A stretch of DNA of 15,451 nt from an uncultured Bacilli bacterium. GTDB lineage: Bacteria; Bacillota_I; Bacilli_A; RF39; UBA660. A program made the translations under genes and the position numbers. Every line of letters begins with the position of its first letter. Position 1 is the stretch's first letter. The stretch covers positions 1 to 15,451 of the forward strand of contig CALVRF010000023.1 in NCBI GenBank assembly GCA_944358495.1. The letters run 5' to 3'. Positions 7,525 through 13,610 of the stretch are shown here, in pieces. The notes below the pieces were generated by a model. The model worked only from the letters and a program-made list of their open reading frames with translations, was not told where the DNA came from and made no database searches.

Positions 7525-9829
7525 ATAATTTTATTTTATTAGTCATTTTTTCGCAAACAGTACTATAAATGTTAAAGAGCATAACGGCTATCATTAAAAG
7601 AATAGCTGCTAAGACAAGAAGATGTGGAGTTAATAATGTTAAAGAGAATAAATCTCTTAAAACTATTACTCCAAAAATAAATAATATTAATAAGAAAATG
7701 AATAAGGCTCTACGTAATGTATTAAAAGGAATACTTATTTTATATAAAAGCATAAAACCAGTAAAACCAGTTAAAATAACAGATAAGGTGGATACTTCTA
7801 TTTCGGATAAACGAATAATTTCTGGTAAAATAGTAATGATAATGATATTCGAAACAATAGTTAAGGCGGTTGGCAAAGATCTTTTTAATACATTGATTAT
7901 AATATGACCACTTATTCGTTCATTATTCGGTTCTAGTGCGAGAATAAATGATGGAATACCAATAGTTACCACACTAGTTAATGTTAGCTGAATTGGAATA
8001 AACGGATAAGTACGATCTAAAAAAATAAAAATAACAGCTAACAAAGTGGCATAAGTAGTTTTACAAAGAAACAGTGATGACGACCTTTGAATATTATTAA
8101 TACTTCTTCTCCCTTCACCGACTACTTTAGGCATGGATGAGAAGTTAGAATCTAATAGGACTAATTGAGAAACATTTCTGGCGGCGTCACTACCACTATT
8201 CATAGCAACACTACAATCAGCTTCTTTAAGGGCGAGAACGTCATTGACGCCATCTCCGGTCATAGCTACTGTATGGCCTTGCTTTTTAAGTTCAATAATG
8301 ATTTCTTTTTTTTGATTAGGCTTTACCCTACCGAAAATATTATATTCGGTTACGAGCTTACTGATAGGAATATTAGTTGTACTCATATCGACATATTTAA
8401 TGTTGTCTAAGCCAACTTTTTTAGCTACACCAGCGACAGTTTTCGGATTATCGCCAGATATCAATTTAATATCAACATCTTGCTGTTTAAAGTATTCTAA
8501 AGTGGCTTTGGCATCAGGTCTTATTTTATCGCTGATTAAAATTAAAGCCATAGGAATGATATCTTTAGGAAGTTTTTTATTTAATTTGGTCTTAGATTTA
8601 GCAAGCAACACCACCCTATTATCACTGGTGTAATTATCTAATTCCTTTTTTATATTAGTAATATCTTTTAAGACAATTTCGGGTGCGCCTAAGATATAGC
8701 TTTCTTTTTCAAAGGATATTCCTGACCATTTTGCTTGTGATGAAAAGGGAACGATTTCTAAAACTTTATAGTCATTTTTTCTAGCATATTTTTTATGAAT
8801 AGCCTCCATGGTTTGATTATCAATATCCATGTGATAACTCATTAACCCAAGGGCATCAGTAATATCACTCATTTTAGTTAATTCTAATGGAACGATATTA
8901 CTAACTTCCATTTCACCCTTGGTTAAAGTTCCAGTTTTATCTAAACAAATAGTATCGACCCTCGCTAAGGTTTCAATGCAGTAAAGCTCTTGAACTAAAA
9001 CTTTATATTTTGATAGTCTAATAACACTAATAGCTAAAACAGTACTAGTTAAAAGAACTAGGCCCTCAGGTATCATGCCGATTAAAGCAGCAACGGTATT
9101 CACCACAGCATCATTAAAGGTGTTGTTGTCTAACCCAAGCTGATGAATAAATAGTAAAACACCGACTGGGATAATGGCGATAGAAATATATTTAATTATT
9201 TTTTTGATAAAATTCATTATTTCAGAGTTTACTTTTTTAATATATTTAGCTTCCGCAGAAATTTTGGCTGTGTAATTGTCTGTGCCAACGTGAATTGTTT
9301 TTGCTAAACAATGACCAGAGACAATGAAGCTTCCAGATAAAATCTCATCACCTTGTAATTTAGTTATTGGTTCTGATTCACCAGTGATTAAAGATTCATT
9401 AACTAAGATTTCGCCTTGGATAATCTGACTATCAGTACTTATTTGATTACCGGGGCCTAGTTTAGTAATTTCATCGATGACAATATCATTAATGTCAATC
9501 ACTTGTTCTTTACCGTCTCTAATAACTGTGGCCTTGGGTTCATTTAATAAAGATAATTTATCAACAGTTAATTTACTTCTTATTTCTTGAACAGTACTAA
9601 TAAAGGTGTTGCATATGACCACACCTAAAAACAATAAGTTTTTGTACTCCCCAACAAAGAAAATAGCTAAACCTAAAGCCAAGTTTAAAAAGTTGAAAAG
9701 AGTCAAAAAGTTCGTGGCAATTATTTGACCAATACTTTTTGTTTTGACATCACTTTCATAATTAACCAAACCTGCTTTTTGTCTTTCTTCAACTTGCTTA
9801 CTTGTTAATCCTTTTATTATTGTTTCCAT
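7523..9829 (-). CDS. P-type cation-transporting ATPase
   Basis: 768-residue ion pump that couples ATP hydrolysis to cation transport across the membrane. Domains in order: N-terminal cytoplasmic tail, M1-M2 (about 38-82), actuator domain with TGES at 149-152, M3-M4 with the PEGL motif at 254-257, the phosphorylation site DKTGTLT (Asp297), nucleotide-binding domain (about 310-440), the hinge TGDGVND at 524-530, then about six C-terminal helices. PEGL in M4 followed by LVLLTSTVLA resembles the CtpE / YoaB-type subgroup linked to Ca2+, Mg2+ or Mn2+ rather than the heavy-metal CPx pumps; no CPC and no N-terminal metal-binding domain. The ion is not determinable from sequence alone. Start ATG has a GAAGGA ribosome site. 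It has its own promoter and terminator, so it is monocistronic. Confidence 0.93.
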   Translation of the reverse strand: METIIKGLTSKQVEERQKAGLVNYESDVKTKSIGQIIATNFLTLFNFLNLALGLAIFFVGEYKNLLFLGVVICNTFISTVQEIRSKLTVDKLSLLNEPKATVIRDGKEQVIDINDIVIDEITKLGPGNQISTDSQIIQGEILVNESLITGESEPITKLQGDEILSGSFIVSGHCLAKTIHVGTDNYTAKISAEAKYIKKVNSEIMNFIKKIIKYISIAIIPVGVLLFIHQLGLDNNTFNDAVVNTVAALIGMIPEGLVLLTSTVLAISVIRLSKYKVLVQELYCIETLARVDTICLDKTGTLTKGEMEVSNIVPLELTKMSDITDALGLMSYHMDIDNQTMEAIHKKYARKNDYKVLEIVPFSSQAKWSGISFEKESYILGAPEIVLKDITNIKKELDNYTSDNRVVLLAKSKTKLNKKLPKDIIPMALILISDKIRPDAKATLEYFKQQDVDIKLISGDNPKTVAGVAKKVGLDNIKYVDMSTTNIPISKLVTEYNIFGRVKPNQKKEIIIELKKQGHTVAMTGDGVNDVLALKEADCSVAMNSGSDAARNVSQLVLLDSNFSSMPKVVGEGRRSINNIQRSSSLFLCKTTYATLLAVIFIFLDRTYPFIPIQLTLTSVVTIGIPSFILALEPNNERISGHIIINVLKRSLPTALTIVSNIIIITILPEIIRLSEIEVSTLSVILTGFTGFMLLYKISIPFNTLRRALFIFLLILFIFGVIVLRDLFSLTLLTPHLLVLAAILLMIAVMLFNIYSTVCEKMTNKIKL

Positions 9830-9850
9830 AATATTCCTTCTCCATGTATA

Positions 9851-9859
9851 ATTGTATCA
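9851..9859 (-). promoter_or_regulatory. Extended -10 promoter of the P-type ATPase
   Basis: Minus strand TGATACAAT (9859 to 9851), a TGn-extended -10, about 20 nt before the ATG at 9829; the expected -35 (ACCATC) is poor. The promoter diverges from that of the lipoprotein gene. Confidence 0.5.
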
Positions 9860-9914
9860 TACTTTTATTATTTGATGGTAGTGTTTTTTTATTACAATTT
9901 TGTAAGCTTTTATG

Positions 9915-9943
9915 TTGGCAATGATTAAAAATTACGATATAAT
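9915..9943 (+). promoter_or_regulatory. Promoter of the lipoprotein gene
   Basis: TTGGCA (9915-9920), 17-bp spacer, TATAAT (9938-9943), followed by an AAGGGAG ribosome site (9953-9959) before the ATG at 9966. Confidence 0.8.
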
Positions 9944-9965
9944 AAAAATATGAAGGGAGTAAGGT

Positions 9966-10628
9966 ATGAGAAAGAAGTTAGTTCGTGCTATATTGTGTGG
10001 ATTTCTAGTGTTTGGACTTGCTGGATGTGGAAACGATACTGGAAGTGATAATAAGCCTATTAGTGATGATGGCTTTAATGCAGAAAAAGTAGAAAAAAAT
10101 ATCACTGTTAGTGCCGAGGGGATGGCTGCGGATAAGACTTTAGTAGCTATTGTTAAAAATGATAATAACTCGGCTGTCGAATTGGAAGTCGAAGCAGTAT
10201 TTTATGATGTTGATGGCAATTCTTTAGGTAGTGATACATCATATCTATACATTAATAAAAACCAAGAAATGGCTTGCGATTTCTACAACGTGCCAGAAAA
10301 TTACAATGATTATGAAATCAATATTAAAGCTAGTGAGCCTATATATACTAATTACTCTGATAAGGTTGAGATTAAAGACAATGATACTGGTGAACAATTA
10401 GCTGTACAAGTTACAAATAACGCTGGTAAAGATATCGATAGTGTTGACGTAGCTGTGGTCTTTTATCAAGGTGATAAGATTGTGGGCTTTGGTAGTGATT
10501 TGGCTACCGACTTAAGAGAAGGTCAAACATCTACTTCTAATATCTATTATCCATACGATGAAAATTATGACGACATTACATACGATAGTTATAAAGTATT
10601 TGTTTCCGCATATAATTTAGAAATATAG
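9966..10628 (+). CDS. Lipoprotein with two FxLYD-like domains
   Basis: 220 residues. A lipoprotein signal peptide (MRKKLVRAIL, hydrophobic to residue 20) ends in the lipobox LAGC with Cys21 as the lipidation and signal peptidase II site, followed by a Ser/Asp/Gly-rich linker. Two similar beta-sandwich units follow (about 58-123 and 145-217), each with the pattern of hydrophobic strand, V/A-V-F-Y-x-x-D/G motif (AVFYDVDG and VVFYQGDK) and a late Y-x-I/V strand; this is the FxLYD-type pattern (DUF3426/FxLYD clan) common in Firmicutes lipoproteins. No enzyme motif is visible; binding or structural role at the membrane surface. Monocistronic with good promoter and terminator. Confidence 0.88.
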   Translation: MRKKLVRAILCGFLVFGLAGCGNDTGSDNKPISDDGFNAEKVEKNITVSAEGMAADKTLVAIVKNDNNSAVELEVEAVFYDVDGNSLGSDTSYLYINKNQEMACDFYNVPENYNDYEINIKASEPIYTNYSDKVEIKDNDTGEQLAVQVTNNAGKDIDSVDVAVVFYQGDKIVGFGSDLATDLREGQTSTSNIYYPYDENYDDITYDSYKVFVSAYNLEI

Positions 10629-10636
10629 CACACATT

Positions 10637-10669
10637 AAAACTGTTTGAATTAGCAGTTTTTTTGTTTTT
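10637..10669 (+). terminator. Intrinsic terminator after the lipoprotein gene
   Basis: Stem AAAACTG/CAGTTTT (10637-10643 with 10654-10660), 10-nt loop, then T-rich tract (10657-10669, interrupted by one G). The opposite strand gives a weaker version that may also stop the convergent BspA-like gene. Confidence 0.75.
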
Positions 10670-10681
10670 AAGTACCTTTTA

Positions 10682-11599
10682 TTATGAACATTGTCCTGTA
10701 GTTACTGAGGAAATAGCACTTCCATCAAACATGGCTGTAATATCAGTATTAGCTGTCGTCCAATTATCCCCCACAAATATATTAGTTATATTCCAGGATT
10801 GATTAAACATCCAGCGCATTGATGTTACTTTATTAGTATCAAAAGAACATAAATTTAATTCTAACAAATTAGTGCATTCAGAGAACATTCCTTCCATGTT
10901 TGTTACGTTACTTGTATTAAAGTTGCTTATATCGAGGCTTGATAAATTAAAATCTCTAAAAAACATATAATCCATTCTAGTTACACTTTCAGTATTGAAA
11001 TTACTTAAATCTAGCTCTACTAAATTATTGCAATATTGAAACATACAATGCATATCTACCACATTATTAGTAACAAAACTACTTAAATCTAATTGATTTA
11101 GATTGTTACATCCACTAAACATAAAATACATAATTCGAACATTTTCAGTATCAAAATTGTTACCAAAATGAACATATTTTAAACCAGTAAAGTTAGAAAA
11201 TAGGAAACCACTATCTTCGTTGGCAATAACGCCTTTGTTTGCTCCAATATATAAATCATACTTAGTACTATCTTCAGTCGTTGGAACTACCCAGGCCATA
11301 ACACCTTTATCTTTAGCTTCTGACACATCCCAGCTTTCAGTGGCATTGCTGGCTATCTCATTAGTATCTAAAAAAGTAGCCGTAACAATATTTTCTTTAT
11401 AATAATCCGTATGAAAATCTTCATTACTAATATTTTCCCAACTTTGGATTACTCTACTTTTGTCAATAATATTTCCTTTGGCCGTGATATTTATATTCGT
11501 CCTAAATGCCGCATAACCTACTGTCATGATTAATAATAGACAAATAGTTAAGCCAATAAATATTTTAATATTTCTTTTATTTTTTCTTCTTCTTCGCAT
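10682..11599 (-). CDS. BspA-like (DUF285) repeat surface protein
   Basis: 305 residues from the preferred ATG. A strongly basic start (MRRRRKNKRN) and one hydrophobic segment (about 13-32, ending VGYAAF) form a signal peptide or anchor. After a region of about 100 residues come five to six repeats of about 24 residues with the core F-x-x-C-x-N-L-x-x-L-D-L-S-x-F-x-T-x-x-V-x-x-M, characteristic of DUF285 / BspA-type leucine-rich-like repeats, which build elongated surface proteins used in adhesion. No C-terminal LPXTG sorting signal or CW-binding repeat is seen, so anchoring would be by the N-terminal segment. An in-frame GTG at 11611 would add four residues, but the GGGTG ribosome site 5 nt before the ATG at 11599 (same layout as the pilin gene) overlaps that longer start. 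Confidence 0.87.
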   Translation of the reverse strand: MRRRRKNKRNIKIFIGLTICLLLIMTVGYAAFRTNINITAKGNIIDKSRVIQSWENISNEDFHTDYYKENIVTATFLDTNEIASNATESWDVSEAKDKGVMAWVVPTTEDSTKYDLYIGANKGVIANEDSGFLFSNFTGLKYVHFGNNFDTENVRIMYFMFSGCNNLNQLDLSSFVTNNVVDMHCMFQYCNNLVELDLSNFNTESVTRMDYMFFRDFNLSSLDISNFNTSNVTNMEGMFSECTNLLELNLCSFDTNKVTSMRWMFNQSWNITNIFVGDNWTTANTDITAMFDGSAISSVTTGQCS

Positions 11600-11656
11600 A
11601 AATACACCCACTTTATTTTGATACTTTCATTAATTGCTTTTTTCTACTTTATATAC

Positions 11657-11665
11657 ATTATACCA
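11657..11665 (-). promoter_or_regulatory. Extended -10 promoter of the BspA-like gene
   Basis: Minus strand TGGTATAAT (11665 to 11657), a perfect extended -10. No good -35 box. The leader is about 50 nt. Confidence 0.65.
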
Positions 11666-11681
11666 CATTTTGTTCAAATGT
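11665..11681. promoter_or_regulatory. Dyad in the divergent intergenic region, possible operator
   Basis: Perfect inverted repeat ACATTT-TGTTC-AAATGT, lying just upstream of the BspA-like gene's -10 and about 60 bp before the double helix-turn-helix regulator gene. Its position would suit a site for that regulator controlling both directions. Six-base arms in AT-rich DNA can occur by chance, so this is tentative. Confidence 0.3.
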
Positions 11682-11738
11682 ACCGAAGAAAATTAAAAAT
11701 AACCGAATTGAGTGAGAAAATTTTTCTAGGTGATAATC

Positions 11739-12173
11739 ATGGGTAAACAAAGACTTGAAGATTTAAGAGAAGAAAGAGATTTATTAAAAAAAGATGTAGC
11801 AAAAGAGATTGGTGTAGTTGAATCAGTTTATTCGGAATGGGAAAACGATAAGTTATCCATTCCAACTAGGAGAATATATGAATTAGCAAATTATTTTGAA
11901 GTGAATATCGATTATATGCTTAATTTAAGTGATAAAAGGTTACATTTAAAAAGTAATAAAGATATTAACATGGAAATAGTAGCCACTAGAATTAAACAAG
12001 CACGTAAGGAATTAAAATTTACAATGCGAGATTTGGCAGCTAAATTAAATACTTCAGCATCAGCTATTTGTAACTACGAAAAAGGTAAATTTTTAATATT
12101 AAGCCCCTTTTTAATAGAACTATGTAAAATCAGTGGATATTCTGCCGACTGGATTTTAGGAAGAATTGACTAA
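11739..12173 (+). CDS. Tandem (double) XRE-type helix-turn-helix regulator
   Basis: 144 residues from the preferred ATG; contains two Cro/C1-type helix-turn-helix domains in one chain: about residues 3-58 (LREERDLLKKDVAKEIG, then SVYSEWENDK, ending IDYMLNLSD) and about 77-138 (RIKQARKELKFTMRDLAAKL, SASAICNYEKG, ending ADWILGR). Each half shows the usual five-helix layout and the W-E/Y-E-K-G recognition region. No sensory or peptidase domain. A single chain with two DNA-binding domains could act as a built-in dimer or bind asymmetric sites. An AGGTGAT ribosome site lies 4-5 nt before the ATG at 11739; an alternative GTG at 11730 overlaps that site and is less likely. Divergent from the BspA-like gene, and upstream of the toxin-antitoxin locus, which runs in the other direction. 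Confidence 0.85.
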   Translation: MGKQRLEDLREERDLLKKDVAKEIGVVESVYSEWENDKLSIPTRRIYELANYFEVNIDYMLNLSDKRLHLKSNKDINMEIVATRIKQARKELKFTMRDLAAKLNTSASAICNYEKGKFLILSPFLIELCKISGYSADWILGRID

Positions 12174-12185
12174 ACATAGTAATTT

Positions 12186-12204
12186 TTGGCTCTTTGCCAA
12201 TTTT
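12186..12204 (+). terminator. Weak terminator after the regulator gene
   Basis: Short stem TTGGC/GCCAA (12186-12190 with 12196-12200), 5-nt loop, followed by TTTT. Only 5 bp, so weak. Confidence 0.35.
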
Positions 12205-12275
12205 ATAAATGGCCATTAAACCAAGATAATATCATATACCTTTACAAAGATATTAAATAATCTAGTTGTAAAATT

Positions 12276-12304
12276 AAAAACATCTTGCATAAATCTGCAA
12301 GATA
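12276..12304 (-). terminator. Terminator of the putative toxin mRNA
   Basis: Minus strand 8-bp perfect stem ATCTTGCA/TGCAAGAT (12296-12303 with 12282-12289), 6-nt loop, followed by G and a T-run (complement of 12276-12280). It defines a toxin transcript of about 290 nt. The stem DNA also contains the -35 box of the antitoxin promoter. Confidence 0.7.
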
Positions 12305-12313
12305 TGTTATATT
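12285..12313 (+). promoter_or_regulatory. Promoter of the putative antitoxin RNA
   Basis: TTGCAT (12285-12290), exactly 17-bp spacer, TATATT (12308-12313) with TG extension at 12305-12306. The start is predicted near 12320. No reading frame with a ribosome site follows; instead a terminator comes after about 70 nt, as expected for a small RNA gene. Confidence 0.72.
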
Positions 12314-12319
12314 CTAATT

Positions 12320-12397
12320 ACGGAGGAGCCTCACTCTGAGGTGCCTGCCGATGTTTTGACAAGCACAGCTTACCAATTAAAGTAACTGTGCTTTTTT
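12320..12397 (+). ncRNA. Putative type I antitoxin RNA
   Basis: About 78-nt RNA defined by the promoter at 12285-12313 and a strong intrinsic terminator: AAGCACAG/CTGTGCTT (12361-12368 with 12386-12393) extended by TTAC/GTAA past a one-base bulge, then six T (12392-12397). A 5' hairpin CCTCA/TGAGG (12329-12333 with 12337-12341) is also visible. It ends 4 bp before the stop codon of the opposing 29-residue peptide, so it is fully complementary to that mRNA's 3' UTR and not to its coding part, the arrangement known from txpA/ratA and bsrG/SR4 of Bacillus subtilis. Family not recognised by primary sequence. Confidence 0.68.
12361..12397 (+). terminator. Terminator of the antitoxin RNA
   Basis: 12-bp bulged stem (AAGCACAG + TTAC with GTAA + CTGTGCTT), 8-nt loop, then TTTTTT. 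No T-run on the opposite strand, so it acts in the plus direction only and lets the toxin transcript continue to 12276. Confidence 0.8.
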
Positions 12398-12401
12398 GTT
12401 A

Positions 12402-12491
12402 CTAAACTAGCTTAATTACTAGAACTAATAGCAATATGATAATTATAAAGTTATAAAACGAATATTCATTAGTTTGTTTCTTCATAATCAT
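12402..12491 (-). CDS. Small hydrophobic peptide, putative type I toxin
   Basis: A 29-codon frame: basic, polar N-terminus MIMKKQTNEYSFYNF, then an unbroken hydrophobic stretch of about 11 residues (IIIILLLVLV) and a Lys-containing end (IKLV). Single-membrane-helix peptides of this size are typical of type I toxins of Firmicutes (Fst/Ldr, TxpA, BsrG/BsrE types). The ATG at 12491 is preceded by a near-perfect GGAGGG site at 12496-12501 (plus CCCTCC), unusually strong for a chance frame. A 6-bp hairpin GGTTTT/AAAACC lies just upstream of that site (12508-12513 with 12518-12523). The transcript would run from about 12564 to about 12275. No close known toxin is recognised; the call rests on peptide type, ribosome site, long leader and trailer and opposing RNA. 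Confidence 0.68.
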   Translation of the reverse strand: MIMKKQTNEYSFYNFIIIILLLVLVIKLV

Positions 12492-12570
12492 CACTCCCTC
12501 CGTTTTCGGTTTTAACCAAAACCCCCAAACAAAGACGGCAGGCACAGAGAGTAAATAACTCCTCATTAGT

Positions 12571-12576
12571 ATCTTA
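12571..12576 (-). promoter_or_regulatory. Probable -10 box of the toxin promoter
   Basis: Minus strand TAAGAT (12576 to 12571), predicted start near 12564 at the GAGGAG that also begins the antitoxin RNA. It aligns with the antitoxin -10 in the inverted repeat. The -35 region (AAAAAT at 17 bp) is poor. An alternative TATAAT further upstream (12611 to 12606) also lacks a -35. Confidence 0.45.
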
Positions 12577-12642
12577 CGATTTTTTATATGCGAATTTTTG
12601 CAAAAATTATAAAAAAATTAATTTTCAAAAAAGTTGGTATTT

Positions 12643-12677
12643 AAAAAGTTCTCTCGTTAAATTCGAAAGAACTTTTT
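12643..12677 (-). terminator. Terminator of the ZIP transporter gene
   Basis: Stem AAAAAGTTCT/AGAACTTTTT (12668-12677 with 12643-12652) extended inward by CG/CG, with T-runs on both strands, so it may work in both directions. It begins right after the transporter's TAG stop at 12679-12681. Confidence 0.8.
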
Positions 12678-12678
12678 T

Positions 12679-13461
12679 CTACCCTAATGCCACATCTAAT
12701 ATCATCATTAAGACAAAACCGATGGCCACACCAATAGTGGCAATATTAGAATGTTTTCCAGCCTGAGCTTCAGGGATTAATTCTTCGACCACCACATATA
12801 TCATTGCGCCAGCCGCAAAAGCTAAAAGATATGGTAATACCGGTACAACTAGGCTAGTTAATAAAATAGTAACGATAGCCGCTAACGGTTCAACGATGCC
12901 AGATAAAGTACCATATCCAAAAGATTTTAGTTTAGAAGCACCGGCACCTCTTAGTGGCATCGATATAATCGCGCCTTCTGGGAAATTTTGAATGGCAATT
13001 CCAATAGTTAAAGCAAAAGCCCCGGCTAAACTAATAACTGCTTCGCCGGAAAGTAAACCGGCAAAAACAACACCAACCGCCATACCTTCAGGAATATTAT
13101 GTAAAGTAACCGCTAAAGTTAACATTGTGGTTTTTTTTAAACTTTTTTTGGGGCCTTCAGGTTCATCGGTATTTAGGTGCAGATGCGGGATAACGTTGTC
13201 AAGCAAAAGTAAAAAAACGATACCTAAAAGAAAACCAATGGCTGCCGGCAACCATTTTATTCCGGTTTCGGTCATATCTAAAGCTGGTATTAATAATGAC
13301 CAAATTGAAGCAGCAATCATGACCCCTGAAGCAAAACCTAATAATAGTTTTTGTAAATGCGGATTAATTTCTTTTTTTAAGAAAAAACTCATAGCTGCTC
13401 CTAAAGTTGTACCAACAAAAGGAATTAACAAGCCAATAATAATCGTGCCCAAATTATCCAT
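12679..13461 (-). CDS. ZIP-family divalent metal transporter
   Basis: 260 residues, the usual length for bacterial ZIP (ZupT/GufA-like) proteins, with about eight membrane helices. Metal-site motifs are intact: HNIPEG at 121-126 in helix 4, QNFPEG at 158-163 in helix 5 and EELIPEA at 226-232. A short His-containing loop (IPHLHLN, about 91-97) lies in the cytoplasmic segment between helices 3 and 4. ZIP proteins bring Zn2+, Fe2+ or Mn2+ into the cytoplasm; the exact metal is not evident. AGGAG ribosome site 6 nt before the ATG. Divergent from the GntR-ABC operon, with a mirror-image promoter; no Fur/Zur-like box recognised. Confidence 0.93.
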   Translation of the reverse strand: MDNLGTIIIGLLIPFVGTTLGAAMSFFLKKEINPHLQKLLLGFASGVMIAASIWSLLIPALDMTETGIKWLPAAIGFLLGIVFLLLLDNVIPHLHLNTDEPEGPKKSLKKTTMLTLAVTLHNIPEGMAVGVVFAGLLSGEAVISLAGAFALTIGIAIQNFPEGAIISMPLRGAGASKLKSFGYGTLSGIVEPLAAIVTILLTSLVVPVLPYLLAFAAGAMIYVVVEELIPEAQAGKHSNIATIGVAIGFVLMMILDVALG

Positions 13462-13496
13462 ACTTTTCTCCTATCTATTTAGTAATTTATGTAATA

Positions 13497-13525
13497 ATCT
13501 TATAGTTTTTGATGGAAAATGTCAA
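13497..13525 (-). promoter_or_regulatory. Promoter of the ZIP transporter gene
   Basis: Minus strand TTGACA (13525 to 13520), 17-bp spacer, TAAGAT (13502 to 13497). Confidence 0.78.
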
Positions 13526-13552
13526 TTTTTTTAATTTAAGAGTTGACATTTT
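13516..13552. repeat. Perfect inverted repeat joining two divergent -35 boxes
   Basis: AAAATGTCAA (13516-13525) and TTGACATTTT (13543-13552), 10-bp perfect arms with a 17-bp AT-rich centre. Each arm contains the -35 hexamer of one of the divergent promoters. The identity extends four bases beyond the hexamer, so it may also be a regulator site. Confidence 0.7.
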
Positions 13553-13571
13553 TTGATATATGTCATATTAT
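13543..13571 (+). promoter_or_regulatory. Promoter of the GntR-ABC operon
   Basis: TTGACA (13543-13548), 17-bp spacer, TATTAT (13566-13571): near-consensus, start expected near 13578. Confidence 0.82.
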
Positions 13572-13591
13572 TGTATTAATCAAGTAATACA
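13572..13591 (+). promoter_or_regulatory. Probable GntR (YtrA-type) operator
   Basis: Perfect dyad TGTATTA-atcaag-TAATACA, touching the -10 box and covering the start of transcription. The GT...AC pattern fits GntR-family operators, and its place fits autorepression by the adjacent regulator. The assignment to that regulator is inference. Confidence 0.6.
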
Positions 13592-13610
13592 GTTTGGAGG
13601 CTGATAGATT

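Larger units (their letters stand above)
12308..12576. repeat. Imperfect inverted repeat linking antitoxin and toxin 5' ends
   Basis: The plus-strand sequence 12308-12357 and the reverse complement of 12527-12576 are related: both read -10 box, CTAAT, GAGGAG, ACTCT, then a perfect GC-rich 10-mer GTGCCTGCCG (12341-12350 and complement of 12536-12545), then a T/G-rich stretch. The homology includes the -10 regions and the predicted transcript starts of both RNAs. It looks like an inverted duplication of promoter plus 5' leader. Confidence 0.75.

Noticed and set aside
7569..8633. Three plus-strand open frames opposite the P-type ATPase
   Set aside because: All lie antisense to intact ATPase motifs and have no supporting ribosome site or family similarity.
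11220..11402. Plus-strand 60-codon frame within the BspA-like gene
   Set aside because: Shadow of a repeat-protein gene; no start signals.
12227..12255. Inverted repeat TAATATC/GATATTA between the regulator gene and the toxin locus
   Set aside because: Only 7 AT-only-type base pairs with a 15-nt loop and no T-run; likely chance in AT-rich DNA.
12320..12545. Assignment of the toxin locus to the par/Fst family
   Set aside because: In par the repeats are direct on one DNA strand, so the two RNAs are complementary at them; here the 10-mers are inverted, so both RNAs carry the same sequence. The peptide also does not match the Fst consensus.
12606..12611. Minus-strand TATAAT as toxin promoter
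   Set aside because: No -35 at suitable spacing, and the start would precede the conserved GAGGAG leader by about 35 nt; the TAAGAT at 12571-12576 fits the inverted repeat better, though it too lacks a -35.
12992..13534. 180-codon open frame on the plus strand opposite the ZIP transporter
   Set aside because: It lies antisense to a clear ZIP gene with intact metal motifs, has no ribosome site, and its residue composition is that of a shadow frame.
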